Shown: one piece after another, positions 1 to 7,401 of the stretch
How the letters are laid out: each line of letters opens with the position of its first letter
Numbering within the stretch: position 1 is the stretch's first letter
NCBI RefSeq assembly: GCF_014836635.1
Contig: NZ_JACSQL010000015.1
Coordinates: 19,182-83,181, forward strand
Length of the DNA: 64,000 nt
Origin: Paenibacillus gallinarum
Lineage (GTDB): Bacteria; Bacillota; Bacilli; Paenibacillales; Paenibacillaceae
Reading direction: 5' to 3'
Notes under the pieces: model-generated
What the model was told of the DNA's origin: nothing
The model's input: the letters and a program-made list of their open reading frames with translations, nothing else
Databases searched by the model: none
Translations under genes and position numbers: made by a program

Positions 1-54
1 GACAACCTGAATCCAGCTTGTCATGAAAACGAACTATAGAGGAGCGAATGATAT

Positions 55-687
55 ATGAAATTACAATTAGCACTTGACCTTGTAAATATCCCAGAAGCAA
101 TTGAAGTGGTAAAAGAGGTTGAATCTTATATTGATATTGTTGAAATTGGAACACCTATCGTCATTAATGAAGGACTTCGTGCAGTGAAAGAAATGAAAGC
201 AGCATTCCCTGGGCTTACTGTACTCGCGGATCTTAAAATTATGGATGCGGGTGGTTACGAAATTATGAAAGCTTCCGAAGCGGGCGCTGATATTATTACT
301 GTTCTTGGTGCTACTGATGATATGACAATCAAAGGTGCTGTCGAAGAAGCAAAAAAACAAGGCAAAGAAATCCTTGTTGATATGATCAATGTGAAAAACA
401 TTGAACAGCGTGCTAAAGAGATCGATGCTCTTGGTGTAGATTATATTTGTGTCCATACTGGATATGATCTTCAAGCCGTAGGTCAAAACTCATTTGAAGA
501 TTTGCAGACGATTAAGAGAGCTGTAACAAATGCAAAAACAGCGGTTGCGGGCGGAATTAAGCTGGAAACCTTGCCAGAAGTAATCAAAGCTGGACCTGAT
601 CTCGTTATTGTCGGCGGCGGAATCACTACCCAAGATGATAAAAAAGCAGTAGCAGCTGAGATGCAAAAATTGATTAAACAAGGGTAA
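55..687 (+). CDS. hxlA: 3-hexulose-6-phosphate synthase HxlA
   Basis: Condenses formaldehyde with ribulose 5-phosphate to give hexulose 6-phosphate, the first step of the ribulose monophosphate route for formaldehyde detoxification in the cytoplasm. The 210-residue product has the usual family length and the OMP-decarboxylase-type TIM barrel, with the signature D59-x-K61-x-x-D64 (ADLKIMDAGG) and a glycine-rich phosphate-binding end (VAGGI, IVGGGIT). The ATG follows GGAGCGAATGAT. The isomerase hxlB starts 9 bases after the stop, so the two are one transcript. The promoter lies mostly left of the window. Identification is firm. Confidence 0.95.
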   Translation: MKLQLALDLVNIPEAIEVVKEVESYIDIVEIGTPIVINEGLRAVKEMKAAFPGLTVLADLKIMDAGGYEIMKASEAGADIITVLGATDDMTIKGAVEEAKKQGKEILVDMINVKNIEQRAKEIDALGVDYICVHTGYDLQAVGQNSFEDLQTIKRAVTNAKTAVAGGIKLETLPEVIKAGPDLVIVGGGITTQDDKKAVAAEMQKLIKQG

Positions 688-696
688 CAAAGAGAG

Positions 697-1248
697 ATGG
701 TCAAAAATGATGTAGTATCTATCCTTAGGGAATTAGAAACGGCAACGGCTCTTCTTAGCGAAACCCAGTTAACGGAAGCGATGAATATAATCGCGGGAGC
801 AGGTCAGGTGTTTGTAGCGGGAGCAGGGCGGTCTGGCTTGATGGGAAAAGCGTTTGCGATGAGGCTAGCTCATCTGGGTAAGCCTACCTTTGTAATTGGA
901 GAGACGACGACCCCTCCAATTCGCAAGGGCGACGTTCTGATTCTTTGCAGCGGGTCAGGTGAAACGAAAAGTTTGTTATCTATGGCCCAAAAGGCAAAAG
1001 CAATGGATGCTTCCGTCTTGGTTCTTACGATTCATCAGAATTCTTCGATTGGGCAGCTTGCGGATGTAATCATACAAATTCATGCGGCAGCGAAGGAAGA
1101 TGAAGGTAAGCGGCAATCTATTCAGCCAATGGGTTCACTATTTGAACAAAGTCTGATCATTACGCTCGATGGAATTATTCTATCATTAATGAGAAAGATG
1201 GATCAGGATACAGGAACCATGTTTGAAAGACATGCCAATCTTGAATAG
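697..1248 (+). CDS. hxlB: 6-phospho-3-hexuloisomerase HxlB
   Basis: Isomerises hexulose 6-phosphate to fructose 6-phosphate, the second step of formaldehyde fixation. The 183-residue protein is a single SIS sugar-isomerase domain: AGAGRSGLMGKAFAMRL near residues 41-57, the CSGSGETKSL phosphosugar-binding loop near 87-96, and the family-typical IQPMGSLFEQ toward the C-terminus, ending in FERHANLE as in Bacillus HxlB. It is translated from an ATG 9 bases after hxlA; the ribosome site (AAAGAGAG) lies close to the start and looks weak, which suggests coupling to hxlA translation. Confidence 0.95.
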   Translation: MVKNDVVSILRELETATALLSETQLTEAMNIIAGAGQVFVAGAGRSGLMGKAFAMRLAHLGKPTFVIGETTTPPIRKGDVLILCSGSGETKSLLSMAQKAKAMDASVLVLTIHQNSSIGQLADVIIQIHAAAKEDEGKRQSIQPMGSLFEQSLIITLDGIILSLMRKMDQDTGTMFERHANLE

Positions 1249-1318
1249 TTTTCTTTAGCCCCTTTTGCTGCGAAATAGAAAGTTATAGTAGACTTAGGTG
1301 AAGGGGGCATGATATCAA

Positions 1319-1720
1319 GTGGCAACAGAAATAAAAGATCGTATTAATCTCAAAGAAATTAACTGTGAGAAAGAACTGACGCTTGCTGTCATTGGCGGGA
1401 AGTGGAAGCTGATTATATTATGGCATTTGGGTCTTGAAGGGACCAAACGTTTTAGTGAACTGAAAAAGATGATCCCTCATATTACACAGAAAATGTTGAC
1501 CCATCAGCTACGAGAACTGGAACAAGATCTTCTTGTTCATCGCAAAGTGTATGCAGAAGTTCCTCCGCGCGTAGAATATTCTTTGACGGATCATGGACAA
1601 AGCCTGATGCCTGTTTTACAAGCGATGTATAATTGGGGCAAACAATATGGTGAGAACGTGATATGGAAAGACGACGGTGAAGAGACGCCAGACTCTAATC
1701 ATGAGCTGGTAATCGAGTAA
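1319..1720 (+). CDS. hxlR: HxlR-type winged-helix regulator
   Basis: A 133-residue HxlR-family winged-helix protein. Visible features are the conserved cysteine (C16) just before the first helix, the family core GGKWKLIILWHL, the HxlR-like ISQ/TQ region (HITQKMLTHQLRELEQD) and the wing with PPRVEYSLTDHG. In Bacillus HxlR activates hxlAB in response to formaldehyde. Here the gene lies 70 bases downstream of hxlB on the same strand rather than divergently upstream. It starts with GTG behind AAGGGGG (11-base gap); the nearer ATG at 1309 is in another frame. Its role on hxlAB is inferred from family and position. Confidence 0.85.
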   Translation: MATEIKDRINLKEINCEKELTLAVIGGKWKLIILWHLGLEGTKRFSELKKMIPHITQKMLTHQLRELEQDLLVHRKVYAEVPPRVEYSLTDHGQSLMPVLQAMYNWGKQYGENVIWKDDGEETPDSNHELVIE

Positions 1721-1736
1721 TGATCCTCGTCGTAGG

Positions 1737-1780
1737 GACTCGCTTCTGGAAACAGAAGCGGGTTCTTTTTTTGTTTTTTT
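1737..1780 (+). terminator. Rho-independent terminator after hxlR
   Basis: CGCTTCTG and CAGAAGCG form an 8-bp perfect stem with a GAAA loop, followed by a long T run. It closes the hxlA-hxlB-hxlR unit. Confidence 0.9.
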
Positions 1781-1860
1781 AAAAAGGGAGCTCAAGGTGT
1801 TTTGTGATACAATACATAAATTAGGTAATATATAACAGAAAAAAGAAGGGAATGAACCCT

Positions 1861-3660
1861 ATGTCCAAAATTTTAACAAGGTCTGAAGTCCGAACGGAAT
1901 CCACTTGGAATCTAGATGATATATTCGCTACGAAAGAAGCTTGGGAGGAAGAGCGTAAAGCCATCGAGATGGATATTTCTACCGTTACACAATATGAAGG
2001 AAGGCTGGGAGAGGGTGCAGAAGCACTGCTTGCTTGTCTGGAGGCTCAGGAGAAGCTTCAGGGAAGATTGCAGCGAATGAATGCTTACTCATATCTGCAT
2101 CAATCGGGCGATAGTATTAACCCTCAGAATCAAATGGATGCCTCAAAAGCAAGAGACGTATCTTCTGCGGTAAGCTCCGCACTCTCTTTTGTACGTTCAG
2201 AGATTTTATCCCTTCCGGATGAAAAAGTGGAAGCCTACATAGAAGAGGAGCCTGGACTTCAAGTGTTCGAAAGAAGTTTGAAGCTGCTGCTTGAAACCAA
2301 GCGTCACCGGCTTAGTGCAGAAACTGAAAAAGTACTTGCTTCTTTTGGTGAAGTGTTAAGCGCACCTTACCGTATTTATGAACGAAGCAAGCTGGCGGAT
2401 ATGACCTTTCCTCCCGCTGAAGATGGGCGGGGGCAACAAGTTCCCGTATCCTTTGCACTCTATGAGAATAAATATGTAGAGTCTGCGGATACCACACTTC
2501 GCCGAAATTCGTTTAAAGCCTTTAGTGAAACGTTGTATAAATATCGAAATACGTTCGCAGAAGCGTATGGAACAGAAGTAAAACGCCAAGTCATTGAATC
2601 TCGTCTTCGGGGATACGATTCGGTAACAGATATGTTGCTTAAGCCTCAGCAGGTAACTACAGCAATGTACAGCAATATCCTTGACATCATTCAGACAGAA
2701 CTTGCACCTCATATGCGGAGATACGCAGCACTCAAGAAACGTGTACTGGGTTTATCAGAGATGACTTTTGCTGATTTAAAAGCTCCGCTCGATCCTGATT
2801 ATAGTCCCGGTATTACATTCGAAGAGGCTGGCGAACTGATCAAAGAAGCTTTGCAGGTCCTCGGGCCGGAATATGGTGAGATTGTTGCTGATTCCTTCCG
2901 CGAGCGCTGGATTGACTATGCTGATAATGCAGGAAAACGAACAGGTGCCTTCTGTATGTCTATTCCAGATGTCCATTCCTACATTCTCATCAGTTGGTCA
3001 GATAACATGAGAGGCGCCTTTACCCTCGCTCATGAAGTGGGTCATGCGGGACATTTAATGCTTGCTGGGAAAAATCAACGTCTTACCAATGCCAGACCAT
3101 CACTTTATTTTATTGAAGCCCCTTCTACACTGAATGAACTGTTGCTGGCAGATCATTTAATTAAGCGATCTAATGATCCACGGATGCGCCGCTGGGTTAT
3201 CTCACAGCTGTTAGGAACCTATTTCCACAACTTCGTTACTCACTTATTAGAAGGAGAACTGCAACGTCAGGTGTACGAACTTGCCATGAATAATGAGCCG
3301 ATCACTGCAGTGAAGCTAGGGGAGTTAAAAGGCCGTATTTTATCTTCATTCTGGGGAGAGGATGTTGTCATTGATGATCATGCTTCCCTTACATGGATGC
3401 GTCAGCCGCATTATTATATGAGTCTCTATCCTTATACTTATGCTGCAGGTCTTACTGCTTCGACTGCTGTTGCTGAGCAGATTCGTAACGAAGGGCAGCC
3501 TGCGGTAGATCGCTGGTTAGAGGTGTTAAAAGCCGGGGGGAGCAAAAGTCCCTTGGAACTCATGAAGCTGGCTGGTGTGGATATGTCGCAGCCGGAACCG
3601 ATTCGCAGTGCGGTACGTTATGTGGGTGAATTGATTGATGAACTGGAGAGTTTATACTAA
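1861..3660 (+). CDS. pepF: Oligoendopeptidase F family zinc peptidase (M3)
   Basis: A cytoplasmic zinc metallopeptidase of family M3 that cleaves short peptides. The zinc motif is H391-E-V-G-H395 (AHEVGHAGHLM), with the third ligand expected in FIEAPSTLNE near residue 420. The 599-residue length matches PepF. I chose the ATG at 1861 because AAGAAGGG ends 10 bases before it; the ATG at 1852 abuts the ribosome site. The gene is monocistronic or followed by the DUF2500 gene 42 bases downstream. Confidence 0.92.
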   Translation: MSKILTRSEVRTESTWNLDDIFATKEAWEEERKAIEMDISTVTQYEGRLGEGAEALLACLEAQEKLQGRLQRMNAYSYLHQSGDSINPQNQMDASKARDVSSAVSSALSFVRSEILSLPDEKVEAYIEEEPGLQVFERSLKLLLETKRHRLSAETEKVLASFGEVLSAPYRIYERSKLADMTFPPAEDGRGQQVPVSFALYENKYVESADTTLRRNSFKAFSETLYKYRNTFAEAYGTEVKRQVIESRLRGYDSVTDMLLKPQQVTTAMYSNILDIIQTELAPHMRRYAALKKRVLGLSEMTFADLKAPLDPDYSPGITFEEAGELIKEALQVLGPEYGEIVADSFRERWIDYADNAGKRTGAFCMSIPDVHSYILISWSDNMRGAFTLAHEVGHAGHLMLAGKNQRLTNARPSLYFIEAPSTLNELLLADHLIKRSNDPRMRRWVISQLLGTYFHNFVTHLLEGELQRQVYELAMNNEPITAVKLGELKGRILSSFWGEDVVIDDHASLTWMRQPHYYMSLYPYTYAAGLTASTAVAEQIRNEGQPAVDRWLEVLKAGGSKSPLELMKLAGVDMSQPEPIRSAVRYVGELIDELESLY

Positions 3661-3702
3661 TTCGTACAAAGGTTTTTATGTCCATCAAGGGAGAGAAACG
3701 TC

Positions 3703-4176
3703 ATGAACGTTCATTTTTACTTATTTGGAAGTGGATTTAACGACGGAGGCATGTTTTTTGATGAAGGGCCTGGTTTCTTCTCAGGATTAGGCAATTTTTT
3801 TGCTGGTTTTCCTCCTGTATTTGCATTTTTCTTTACAACAATTCTATTAATTATTATCAGTGTTGTTCTTTATTCAATTATAAAGGGAGTTACCACCTAC
3901 ACTCGTAATAATGCGGCTGAACGTTTGAGTGAACGCGCACGTGTGTTAACCAAAAGAACCGAAGTGAGCGGAGGCTCTGGTAACAGCAGGGCATATACTA
4001 ACTATTATCTAACCTTTGAATTTGAAGATGGTCGTCGAACAGAATTTGAGGTGCGGGCAGAAGAATATGGTCTGCTGGTGGAAGGTGACGAGGGCACACT
4101 TACTCATCAAGGAACTCGGTATTTAGGATTTGAACGGATGACAAGTCCGCTTAGGCCTTCTCCATATGAACAGTAA
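3703..4176 (+). CDS. DUF2500-type membrane protein
   Basis: A 157-residue protein with a phenylalanine- and glycine-rich N-terminal stretch, one transmembrane segment (about residues 37-63, AFFFTTILLIIISVVLYSII) and a soluble C-terminal domain beginning near residue 75 that contains NYYLTFEFEDGRRTEFEV, typical of DUF2500 proteins. Function is unknown. ATG follows GGGAGAG. It lies 42 bases after pepF and before a terminator, so it may share the pepF transcript. Confidence 0.75.
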   Translation: MNVHFYLFGSGFNDGGMFFDEGPGFFSGLGNFFAGFPPVFAFFFTTILLIIISVVLYSIIKGVTTYTRNNAAERLSERARVLTKRTEVSGGSGNSRAYTNYYLTFEFEDGRRTEFEVRAEEYGLLVEGDEGTLTHQGTRYLGFERMTSPLRPSPYEQ

Positions 4177-4203
4177 ATATTCAAAAGTTACTATTACGTT
4201 TGA

Positions 4204-4250
4204 AGACTGTCTGGTCATCTCAATAGAGAGGTGATTAGGCAGTTTTTTTC
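4204..4250 (+). terminator. Terminator after the DUF2500 gene
   Basis: An imperfect stem (GACTGTCTGGTCATCTC against GAGGTGATTAGGCAGT) runs directly into TTTTTTT. Confidence 0.75.
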
Positions 4251-4355
4251 ACGAAATGTTGATTTCTATGATAATCTTACAAAATGGGTATGGATTAAGG
4301 CCATTCACTTATTTTATAATAGAGAAGTTATCTACAAGCGAAGGGAATAATGAAC

Positions 4356-5168
4356 ATGACGATAAGAAAAGCATTAACGGTAGCAGGCTCTGATACAAGC
4401 GGAGGAGCTGGAATTCAGGCTGATTTAAAGACATTCCAAGAATATGATGTATACGGAATGACCGCTTTAACAACGATTGTATGCATGGAACCGAAAACAT
4501 GGGATCATCAAGTATTTCCTGTGGATCTTGGAATTGTGGAAACACAGCTTAAAACCGTAATTGAAGGTATTGGTTTTGATGCAATGAAGACAGGGATGCT
4601 TGGTTCTGTTGATATTATTGAACTCGTATCTCGCTATATTGACCGTTATAAGCTAGATCGAATTGTTATCGACCCTGTTATGGTCTGCAAAGGTACGGAT
4701 GAAGTACTGCAGCCGGAAAATACAGAAGCGATGATCGAATTCCTTCTTCCGCGTGCGGATCTCGTAACACCGAACATTTTTGAAGCTTCACAACTTGCAA
4801 AAACAGGTCCGATTACTACACTTGAAAAAATGCAGGAAGCAGCAACGATCATTCATGATCTCGGAGCAAAACATGTTCTGATTAAAGATAGAGGAAAGAT
4901 CCGTGCAGGTAAAGCAGTGGATCTACTATATGATGGACAAACCTATGAATGGTTTGAAGCTGATGCGATTGAGACCCAGTATACGCATGGTGCGGGCTGC
5001 ACATCTTCGGCTGCAATTACAGCTGGTCTGGCAAAAGGACGTTCCGTTCGTGAATCCGTATCTGGAGCGAAAACATTTGTAACGCAGGCGATCTCAAATG
5101 GATTCCCGCTTAACAATTTTGTTGGTCCAACAAGACACTCCGCACACCGGATCCCGTCTGCGAAGTAA
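4356..5168 (+). CDS. pdxK: Pyridoxine/pyridoxal kinase, ThiD-like
   Basis: A ribokinase-superfamily kinase that phosphorylates B6 vitamers; this ThiD-like class in Bacillales serves as pyridoxine kinase in pyridoxal-phosphate salvage. The N-terminus TVAGSDTSGGAGIQADLKTF and the C-terminal anion-hole motif HGAGC (near residue 207) are diagnostic. The 270-residue length fits. ATG 4356 sits 9 bases after AAGGGA; the ATG at 4350 is only 3 bases away. A hydroxymethylpyrimidine kinase role is the alternative, but no thiamine genes are nearby. Confidence 0.85.
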   Translation: MTIRKALTVAGSDTSGGAGIQADLKTFQEYDVYGMTALTTIVCMEPKTWDHQVFPVDLGIVETQLKTVIEGIGFDAMKTGMLGSVDIIELVSRYIDRYKLDRIVIDPVMVCKGTDEVLQPENTEAMIEFLLPRADLVTPNIFEASQLAKTGPITTLEKMQEAATIIHDLGAKHVLIKDRGKIRAGKAVDLLYDGQTYEWFEADAIETQYTHGAGCTSSAAITAGLAKGRSVRESVSGAKTFVTQAISNGFPLNNFVGPTRHSAHRIPSAK

Positions 5169-5213
5169 TACTCAGTACGTTATCTCAGTAACACTTAAAA
5201 GAAACACTAAAAA

Positions 5214-5272
5214 GAACTGTCCCCATTATGTAGTGTGTGATTCAGACTACATAGGGGACAGCTCTTTTTTTT
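5214..5272. terminator. Bidirectional terminator between convergent genes
   Basis: A long stem, CTGTCCCC-ATTATGTAGT paired with ACTACATAGGGGACAG, has T runs on the plus side and A runs (T on the minus strand) on the other. It ends pdxK and the minus-strand hydrolase that stops at 5278. Confidence 0.9.
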
Positions 5273-5277
5273 ATGAA

Positions 5278-6144
5278 TTACATGGTAATGGCCTCAGGAT
5301 CTCCTGTGCCCTCTGTAATCCATTCGAACATTCGAGAAATCGCAGCGCGGTGCGTTTCCTGAGGGAAATGATGACCGAGACCTTCATAACGATGGAAGTT
5401 CACATTTGCTTTTGCTTCGCTTAACGAGTTGTACATTTTCTCGCCTTGACTGTAGGATACCTGGACATCCTTCGTACCATGAACGATAAGCACAGGACAA
5501 CTGAGTTCGGAAGCAATCGTGACGGGTGAGCGATCTTTATATGCTTCCGGCACTTTCGTTGGAGTACCGCCGATGACGCGTTTAAACGTACGGCGCAGAT
5601 CAACTCTTTCCTCGTAGGTCTGAGCCATATCGGATACACCGCTCCAAAGCACCAGTTTATGAATATTTGGTTGGGTATGTGCTGTATATGCCGCATTAAT
5701 TGAACCTCGTGAAAATCCCATAATGCTTATTCGTTCGGCATCAACAAAAGGCAGTTGTGACAGAAGTTTTACGGCAGCATACACATCTTCTTTGTCATCT
5801 CCGCCAAAGCAGTCGCGTCCTTCACCGCCGTCTTTTCCCCGGTAGGAGGGAGCAAACACGATATGATCATGCATCGCAAATTCCTCGACCCATGGAGTAC
5901 GGACCTTACCAAAATCACCAATTCCACCACGGCAATAAATGAACACAGGCCATTTCTTAGAAGTGAAATCTTGACCTGTGGTATGCAGAGGAGTATTTAG
6001 TTGTACAGCGGGATATGTATCGCTGCTGAATTTTCCAAACAGCAACTGACGAACTTCGTCTTCAGGAAGTTGGTACCCGTAGGGCAGACTAAGATATCCT
6101 TTTACATGAAGTCCTTCAGATGGATAGGTCACATGATAAATCAT
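5278..6144 (-). CDS. S9-like alpha/beta hydrolase (prolyl oligopeptidase fold)
   Basis: A 288-residue soluble serine hydrolase of the dienelactone hydrolase/prolyl oligopeptidase type. The nucleophile elbow is G-F-S145-R-G, the likely acid is D226 in VHGTKDVQVS and the base a histidine at 258-259 in GLGHHFPQE. SYRGKDGGEGRDCFGGDDKED before the elbow is typical of acylaminoacyl-peptidase-like enzymes. The substrate is unknown; peptidase and carboxylesterase are both possible. There is no signal peptide. A second hydrolase lies 110 bases upstream on the same strand. Confidence 0.8.
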   Translation of the reverse strand: MIYHVTYPSEGLHVKGYLSLPYGYQLPEDEVRQLLFGKFSSDTYPAVQLNTPLHTTGQDFTSKKWPVFIYCRGGIGDFGKVRTPWVEEFAMHDHIVFAPSYRGKDGGEGRDCFGGDDKEDVYAAVKLLSQLPFVDAERISIMGFSRGSINAAYTAHTQPNIHKLVLWSGVSDMAQTYEERVDLRRTFKRVIGGTPTKVPEAYKDRSPVTIASELSCPVLIVHGTKDVQVSYSQGEKMYNSLSEAKANVNFHRYEGLGHHFPQETHRAAISRMFEWITEGTGDPEAITM

Positions 6145-6254
6145 AATACATGCTCATCACCTTTGGTCATAGTTGTTATTTTACGCTTGTACTATTATAC
6201 CCCACAGACAATGTTCATCAAACGCAAGGTTCATTTTTACATCTTCTTATGTTT

Positions 6255-7079
6255 CTACGTATTTTTAATGAAATCTAGTAATGTGGCTTGAAAGCGATTC
6301 TTCTCTTCATATAAAAGTCCATGACCGCTTTCCTCAAAACGATATAACAAAGAACCGGGGATGGCCTGCTGTGTAGCAACTGCGCCTTGAAACTGGGCGA
6401 TCTGATCATGAGCTCCGTGAAAAATACCGGTCGGTATTTGAATCTGGGTCAGATCTGAGGAAACATCTTCGTTTCTTAAAGCAATTCCGCTCTGTAAAAT
6501 GGCATGGGAAGCGCCTTCGAGGCACATATGCTGAAACCAGTTTTTGTATTCGGGGCTGATATATTGATAATAGAAAGTACCCCCAAAGTCGGAGATCGCT
6601 TGAGGCAAATCAATCTGCATTTGCTGAAGTAAATGATCAATTTGAACTAAAGGCAGACCAAAAGCAGATTGATTCTCTTTTTTTACGATAAAAGGGGTTG
6701 TTGCTCCGGCAAGAACGAGTTTTTCCACTCTAGCACCCGTATCATACTTCGTAATGAGACGAGTACAGATAGCTCCACCCATGGAGAATCCGACAAGAAC
6801 CACATTTTCTAGATTAAGTACATCCATTACGAAGGAGATATCTTCGGCAAATCGATCATAGTAGTATCCATGCCATGGTTTATCAGACTTCCCAAATCCT
6901 CGAAGATCCAGAGTAATACAACGATATCCTAAGTAGGGCAGCATTTGCATCTGGTAATCAAAAATTCGGTGACTTACAGGCCAGCCCGCGACAAAAAAGA
7001 TGGTTTGTCCATTTCCTCCGTCCACAGGACGAAGATCTTCTACGTACAGCTGAACTCCATTTTCAACTTCAATCATCAT
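6255..7079 (-). CDS. Alpha/beta hydrolase
   Basis: A 274-residue cytosolic alpha/beta hydrolase. FVAGWPVSHRIFDYQ forms the oxyanion region, DLRGFGKSDKPW follows strand 4, and the nucleophile elbow is G-F-S99-M-G-G. The C-terminal acid and base are in FHGAHDQIA and EESGHGLLYEE. The ATG follows AAAGGAGGAACGGGAAA. The set of motifs fits the esterase/haloperoxidase/epoxide-hydrolase group; the substrate cannot be told. Confidence 0.82.
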   Translation of the reverse strand: MMIEVENGVQLYVEDLRPVDGGNGQTIFFVAGWPVSHRIFDYQMQMLPYLGYRCITLDLRGFGKSDKPWHGYYYDRFAEDISFVMDVLNLENVVLVGFSMGGAICTRLITKYDTGARVEKLVLAGATTPFIVKKENQSAFGLPLVQIDHLLQQMQIDLPQAISDFGGTFYYQYISPEYKNWFQHMCLEGASHAILQSGIALRNEDVSSDLTQIQIPTGIFHGAHDQIAQFQGAVATQQAIPGSLLYRFEESGHGLLYEEKNRFQATLLDFIKNT

Positions 7080-7234
7080 TTTCCCGTTCCTCCTTTGTTG
7101 TTGTAATACATCATATCGTTGCCCTTGTTCATTTTTATTGTTCTTATAATATGCAGCTCCTATAGAAGGAATGTCCCATCTGTAAAGAAGATGTATCTCA
7201 AAGAAATAGATGTAGTTTTATGTAGTTTGGAGGT

Positions 7235-7248
7235 TGACAGCGCTTCAT
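7235..7248 (+). promoter_or_regulatory. cre-like CcpA site
   Basis: TGACAGCGCTTCAT fits the cre consensus TGWAARCGYTWNCW with two mismatches. It overlaps a TTGACA and lies about 150 bases before rhaEW. Catabolite repression of rhamnose use would be expected; the site is a prediction only. Confidence 0.4.
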
Positions 7249-7287
7249 TTGTTTGAAACAAAGATATATAACTACTTTTCCTATTGT

Positions 7288-7343
7288 TTTTTCTGTAAAA
7301 AACAGAAAAATACATACTCAAACCCAAATAAAAGTGGTATACT
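7288..7343 (+). promoter_or_regulatory. Putative activator site and promoter for rhaEW
   Basis: TTTTTCTGT-N5-ACAGAAAAA (7288-7310) is a perfect 9-bp inverted repeat. It is followed by TATACT (7338-7343, preceded by TGG), a good -10 hexamer, with no good -35. A symmetric site just upstream of a weak -35 is what an activator would need. The regulator gene is not in the cluster. Confidence 0.4.
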
Positions 7344-7401
7344 CCCGTTAAGCAATGACAAATTATCCTAAATATAGAACCTCTGGAGGGTTGATTACAC
7401 T

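Larger units (their letters stand above)
7080..7401. other. Divergent intergenic region upstream of the rha operon
   Basis: This 322-base gap separates the minus-strand hydrolase from rhaEW. It holds a cre-like box, a perfect inverted repeat and a -10 candidate, listed separately. No further gene was seen. Confidence 0.6.
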
